A stretch of DNA of 64,000 nucleotides, taken from positions 1 to 64,000 of the forward strand of contig VGXF01000006.1 in assembly GCA_016873435.1 (NCBI GenBank). The letters run 5' to 3'. Numbering within the stretch: the first letter of the stretch is position 1; each line of letters starts with the position of its first letter. The notes under the pieces are model-generated. The model had not been told where the DNA came from, searched no databases, and saw only the letters and a list, made by a program, of their open reading frames with translations. Below, in pieces: positions 61,366 to 64,000 of this stretch. The position numbers and the translations under genes are program-made. The DNA is from Nitrospira sp. (lineage in GTDB: Bacteria; Nitrospirota; Nitrospiria; Nitrospirales; Nitrospiraceae).

Positions 61366-62439
61366 GTGGCTGAACTGGCGTTGAAGATGGCATTTTCGCT
61401 GGCGCAGATCGCTGTCGTGATGGGCGTCATCATGCTGACCGTGATGGTCCTCACGCTGGCTGAGCGCAAGGTCCTCGGCTGGATGCAGGACCGGATGGGG
61501 CCGATGGAGGTGGGACCCTACGGCGTGCTGCAGCCGATCGCCGACGGATTGAAGCTGTTCTTTAAGGAAGACATCGTGCCCGCCGGCGCGAACAAGTTTC
61601 TCTTCAGCCTCGCGCCGATCCTGGCGCTGGTGCCGGCCCTGATTGGCTTTGCCGTCATCCCCTTCGGTCCTGATACGACAATAGAGCTGTTCGGCCAGAC
61701 GTTCAACCCCTTCATCATCAGCGACATCAACATCGGTATTCTCTACATCCTGGCCTTCACCTCCATCGGCGCCTACGGCATCATCCTGGGCGGCTGGGCC
61801 TCGAACAGCAAATACTCGCTGCTGGGCGGGCTGCGGTCGGCCGCGCAAGTCATCAGCTACGAGTTGAACGTCGGCCTAGCGATCGTGGGCGTGCTGCTGC
61901 TGGCCGGCTCGCTGAGCCTCGTGAAGATCACGCAGGCGCAGGCCGGCTGGTTCTGGAACTGGTACATCTTCGCGCCGCCCTTTCCGCAACTGCTGGCCTT
62001 CGTGGTCTACGTGATCTCGGCGGTGGCCGAAACCAACCGCGTGCCCTTCGACCTGCCAGAGGCAGAGAGCGAACTGGTGGCGGGCTTCTTCACTGAGTAC
62101 AGCGGGATGCGGTTTGCGTTCTTCTTCATTGCGGAGTACGCCAATATGATCATGGTCTCCTGCATCGCCGCGGCGCTGTTTCTGGGCGGCTGGAACGCGC
62201 CCTATCCGGGTACCGCGCTGGCGCGGTTGGGCTTCGAGCAGTTCGCCTGGGTCGAAAACGTCGTCTGGTTTGCGGCCAAGGTTTATTTTTTTCTATTCCT
62301 GTTTTTCTGGCTGCGCGCGACGCTGCCGCGACTGCGGTACGACCAGCTCATGCGGTTCGGCTGGAAGGTGATGCTTCCGATCGCACTGGGCAACATTCTG
62401 GTCACATCCATTGCAGCCTACCTGTTCCCCCGGGGGTAG
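61366..62439 (+). CDS. nuoH: NADH-quinone oxidoreductase subunit H
   Basis: A 357-residue membrane subunit with about eight TM segments, forming the quinone chamber and the link to the proton path. Diagnostic segments: [35 protein letters not shown], and the [21 protein letters not shown] loop. It starts at GTG 61366 after a strong CAGGAGG ribosome site; an out-of-frame ATG at 61361 is not used. Confidence 0.97.
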   Translation: MAELALKMAFSLAQIAVVMGVIMLTVMVLTLAERKVLGWMQDRMGPMEVGPYGVLQPIADGLKLFFKEDIVPAGANKFLFSLAPILALVPALIGFAVIPFGPDTTIELFGQTFNPFIISDINIGILYILAFTSIGAYGIILGGWASNSKYSLLGGLRSAAQVISYELNVGLAIVGVLLLAGSLSLVKITQAQAGWFWNWYIFAPPFPQLLAFVVYVISAVAETNRVPFDLPEAESELVAGFFTEYSGMRFAFFFIAEYANMIMVSCIAAALFLGGWNAPYPGTALARLGFEQFAWVENVVWFAAKVYFFLFLFFWLRATLPRLRYDQLMRFGWKVMLPIALGNILVTSIAAYLFPRG

Positions 62440-62486
62440 TTTAAGACGCGAGGCCCGGAGTTCGAGGCGAAAGGAAAGACCAGGAG

Positions 62487-63029
62487 ATGCGGACACTTAA
62501 AGCGTGGTTCAAAACCATCGTCTTCTACGAGATTCTCGTAGGCATGGCTGCCACGATGCGCCATCTGCTGCACTACAAACCCATCACGATTCAGTACCCG
62601 CACGAGAAGCGCGTGCTACCGGACAGTTATCGCGGCATGCTGGCGCTTCTGCGCTACGACGACGGTACCGAGAAGTGCGTCGGCTGCGACCTCTGCGAGG
62701 CCGCCTGCCCGTCGCGCGTCATCCGCGTCGTGAGCGGCGAGGTGCCAGGCGAGCCGACCAAGCGCTACGCGAAGGAATATTACATGGACATGACCCGCTG
62801 CCTGTTCTGCGGCATGTGCGTGGATGCCTGCCCGGTAGACGCACTAGGCATGACGCGCGAATACGAGTGGGCTGTCTACGATAAGCGAAACTTATTGCTG
62901 AATAAGCAGCAGCTCCTGGCCATCGGCGACCGCTCCTATCCGATGCGCGAGAAGCGGCTGGAGTTCCAGCATTCGAACGTCGCCTTCTTCAACGTCGCGT
63001 TCAAACAGATCCCCCAAAAGGAGAGCTGA
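62487..63029 (+). CDS. nuoI: NADH-quinone oxidoreductase subunit I
   Basis: A 180-residue ferredoxin-type subunit with two [4Fe-4S] clusters (N6a, N6b): CVGCDLCEAACPSRVI and CLFCGMCVDACPVDALG. The YRGMLALLRYDDGTEKC segment is typical of NuoI. It sits 47 bp after nuoH and 4 bp before nuoJ. Confidence 0.97.
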   Translation: MRTLKAWFKTIVFYEILVGMAATMRHLLHYKPITIQYPHEKRVLPDSYRGMLALLRYDDGTEKCVGCDLCEAACPSRVIRVVSGEVPGEPTKRYAKEYYMDMTRCLFCGMCVDACPVDALGMTREYEWAVYDKRNLLLNKQQLLAIGDRSYPMREKRLEFQHSNVAFFNVAFKQIPQKES

Positions 63030-63033
63030 CCGC

Positions 63034-63546
63034 GTGGCCCAGCTCTTCTTTTTTTACTTCGCCTGCATCATCGTGCTGACCTCCATCCTAGTGGTGGCGC
63101 TGAAAAACCCTGTCTACAGCGCCCTGTCGCTGCTGATCATGTTCTTCCATGTGGCTGGCCTCTACGTCATGCTCCACGCGGAATTCGTAGCCGCCGTCCA
63201 GATCATCGTCTACGCCGGTGCGATCCTGGTGCTTTATCTCTTCGTCGTCATGTTGCTGAATCTCCACCGTGAAGATCGCTACCACGGGCAGTTGCCCGTC
63301 GGCGCATTATTGGGCGTGACGCTATTGACCGAGGCCGTGCTGCTCCTCGCGCAGCGGAAGGACACTGGCGCGCCCCCAGCACCCGACTTGACCACGGCAG
63401 TCGAAGGCAACACGGAGGCTATCGGTGATTTACTGTACTCGACCTATGTCTTCCCATTTGAAGTCGCGTCGTTGATTTTGCTGGTCGCCATGATCGGTGC
63501 GATCATCCTGGCCAAGCGGGACCTCCTCACAAGGCGCGCGCCATGA
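63034..63546 (+). CDS. nuoJ: NADH-quinone oxidoreductase subunit J
   Basis: A 170-residue membrane subunit with about five TM segments. [27 protein letters not shown] is the conserved core with the pi-bulge region; [23 protein letters not shown] is the last TM. It starts at GTG 63034 after AAAAGGAG. Confidence 0.95.
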   Translation: MAQLFFFYFACIIVLTSILVVALKNPVYSALSLLIMFFHVAGLYVMLHAEFVAAVQIIVYAGAILVLYLFVVMLLNLHREDRYHGQLPVGALLGVTLLTEAVLLLAQRKDTGAPPAPDLTTAVEGNTEAIGDLLYSTYVFPFEVASLILLVAMIGAIILAKRDLLTRRAP

Positions 63547-63628
63547 AGCAAGAAGTATCTCTCGCAAAACACGAGACGCCTTTTCGGCAAAACATGCGAT
63601 ACGCGCGACGAGATCCGAGGATTTAGAC

Positions 63629-63931
63629 ATGATTCCCATTTCCTACTACCTGATCCTGAGCGCGATCGTGTTCATCACGGGCGTGGTGGGTGTGCTAATC
63701 CGTCGGAATATCATCATCATTCTGCTGTCAGTGGAATTGATGTTGAATGCCACGAACATTAATTTCGTCGCCTTTTCGAATTATTTCCAGAACGTGTCGG
63801 GACAGGTTTTCGTCTTCTTCGCACTAACTGTGGCAGCCGCGGAGGTGGCGGTGGGCCTAGCCATCATCATCGCGCTCTATCGCAGTAAGGCCAGCATCAA
63901 CGTGGACGATTTCCAGCTGATGAAATGGTGA
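63629..63931 (+). CDS. nuoK: NADH-quinone oxidoreductase subunit K
   Basis: A 100-residue, three-TM subunit of the proton channel. [24 protein letters not shown] and [22 protein letters not shown] carry the key glutamates (E in VELMLNA and in [17 protein letters not shown]). ATG 63629 (MIPISYY). An 82-bp AT-leaning spacer separates it from nuoJ. The last 69 bp of the window hold no gene; nuoL, M and N are expected beyond the edge. Confidence 0.95.
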   Translation: MIPISYYLILSAIVFITGVVGVLIRRNIIIILLSVELMLNATNINFVAFSNYFQNVSGQVFVFFALTVAAAEVAVGLAIIIALYRSKASINVDDFQLMKW

Positions 63932-64000
63932 TCTTGTACTTATGAAGGTTCACCGATGATTGATGAACTGAGGAAGATGCGAAACAAAGAGATGCCAAGT

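Overview
The window is a GC-rich bacterial chromosome segment. The genes suggest a Nitrospira-like nitrifier (phylum Nitrospirota): a small metal-binding protein of the SmbP type, a cytochrome P460, hopanoid and isoprenoid genes, a NikR-linked receptor and a large complex I operon. The taxonomy is inferred from gene content only; another Nitrospirota or NC10-type genome is possible.

Layout. (1) 0.1-7.5 kb: a phosphonate locus. A leftward operon encodes both halves of phosphonopyruvate decarboxylase, a 2-aminoethylphosphonate transaminase, a nucleotidyltransferase and a CDP-alcohol phosphatidyltransferase. A rightward arm encodes two tandem secreted paralogs and a PEP-mutase-like/nucleotidyltransferase fusion. 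Together they can be read as PEP -> phosphonopyruvate -> phosphonoacetaldehyde -> aminoethylphosphonate -> CMP-activated form -> phosphonolipid. The mutase has Cys and Asn in place of two diagnostic residues. (2) 7.5-12.6 kb: a TetR-RND efflux operon with a perfect palindromic operator. (3) 12.7-17.2 kb: mostly leftward unknown genes, several with paired-cysteine motifs. (4) 17.3-20.4 kb: a degraded 3' half of a tRNA-Asn followed by a cobT-cobS-cobC cassette whose composition and style are unlike the rest; it is either transferred or misassembled. (5) 20.4-27.5 kb: ispA, hpnA, a carotenoid-type membrane protein, a cytochrome c, a sensor kinase without its phospho-acceptor histidine, and a 3-methyladenine glycosylase. 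(6) 27.6-34.6 kb: NikR with its TonB-dependent receptor, HtrA/DegP and a thioredoxin-fold protein, then lipoprotein, TPR and small secreted genes.

(7) 34.6-47.5 kb: the most unusual part, a leftward island of periplasmic and membrane proteins. It holds SmbP, a PepSY protein, ExbB with a deletion scar joining it to a YceI remnant, a cytochrome P460, a P460 paralog that has lost its heme motif, two excisionase-type HTH proteins, a TonB-dependent receptor followed by a receptor fragment that stops in the plug, TonB, TlpA, a BNR propeller protein, and three copies of a small His/Cys membrane protein. Three successive transcription units in it are preceded by the same two-hairpin DNA element. I read it as a metal/heme and nitrogen-oxide handling island; its function as a unit is inference.

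(8) 47.6-52.4 kb: secA, a gene-poor stretch with a short inverted repeat, an FKBP isomerase and a MarR regulator with extra cysteines. (9) 52.6-64 kb: a MidA/NDUFAF7-type methyltransferase followed by nuoA, B, CD (fused), E, F, G, H, I, J, K; the operon runs past the right edge. Short AT-rich, TTCA-rich spacers recur between genes throughout. No complete tRNA, rRNA, CRISPR array or transposase gene was seen.
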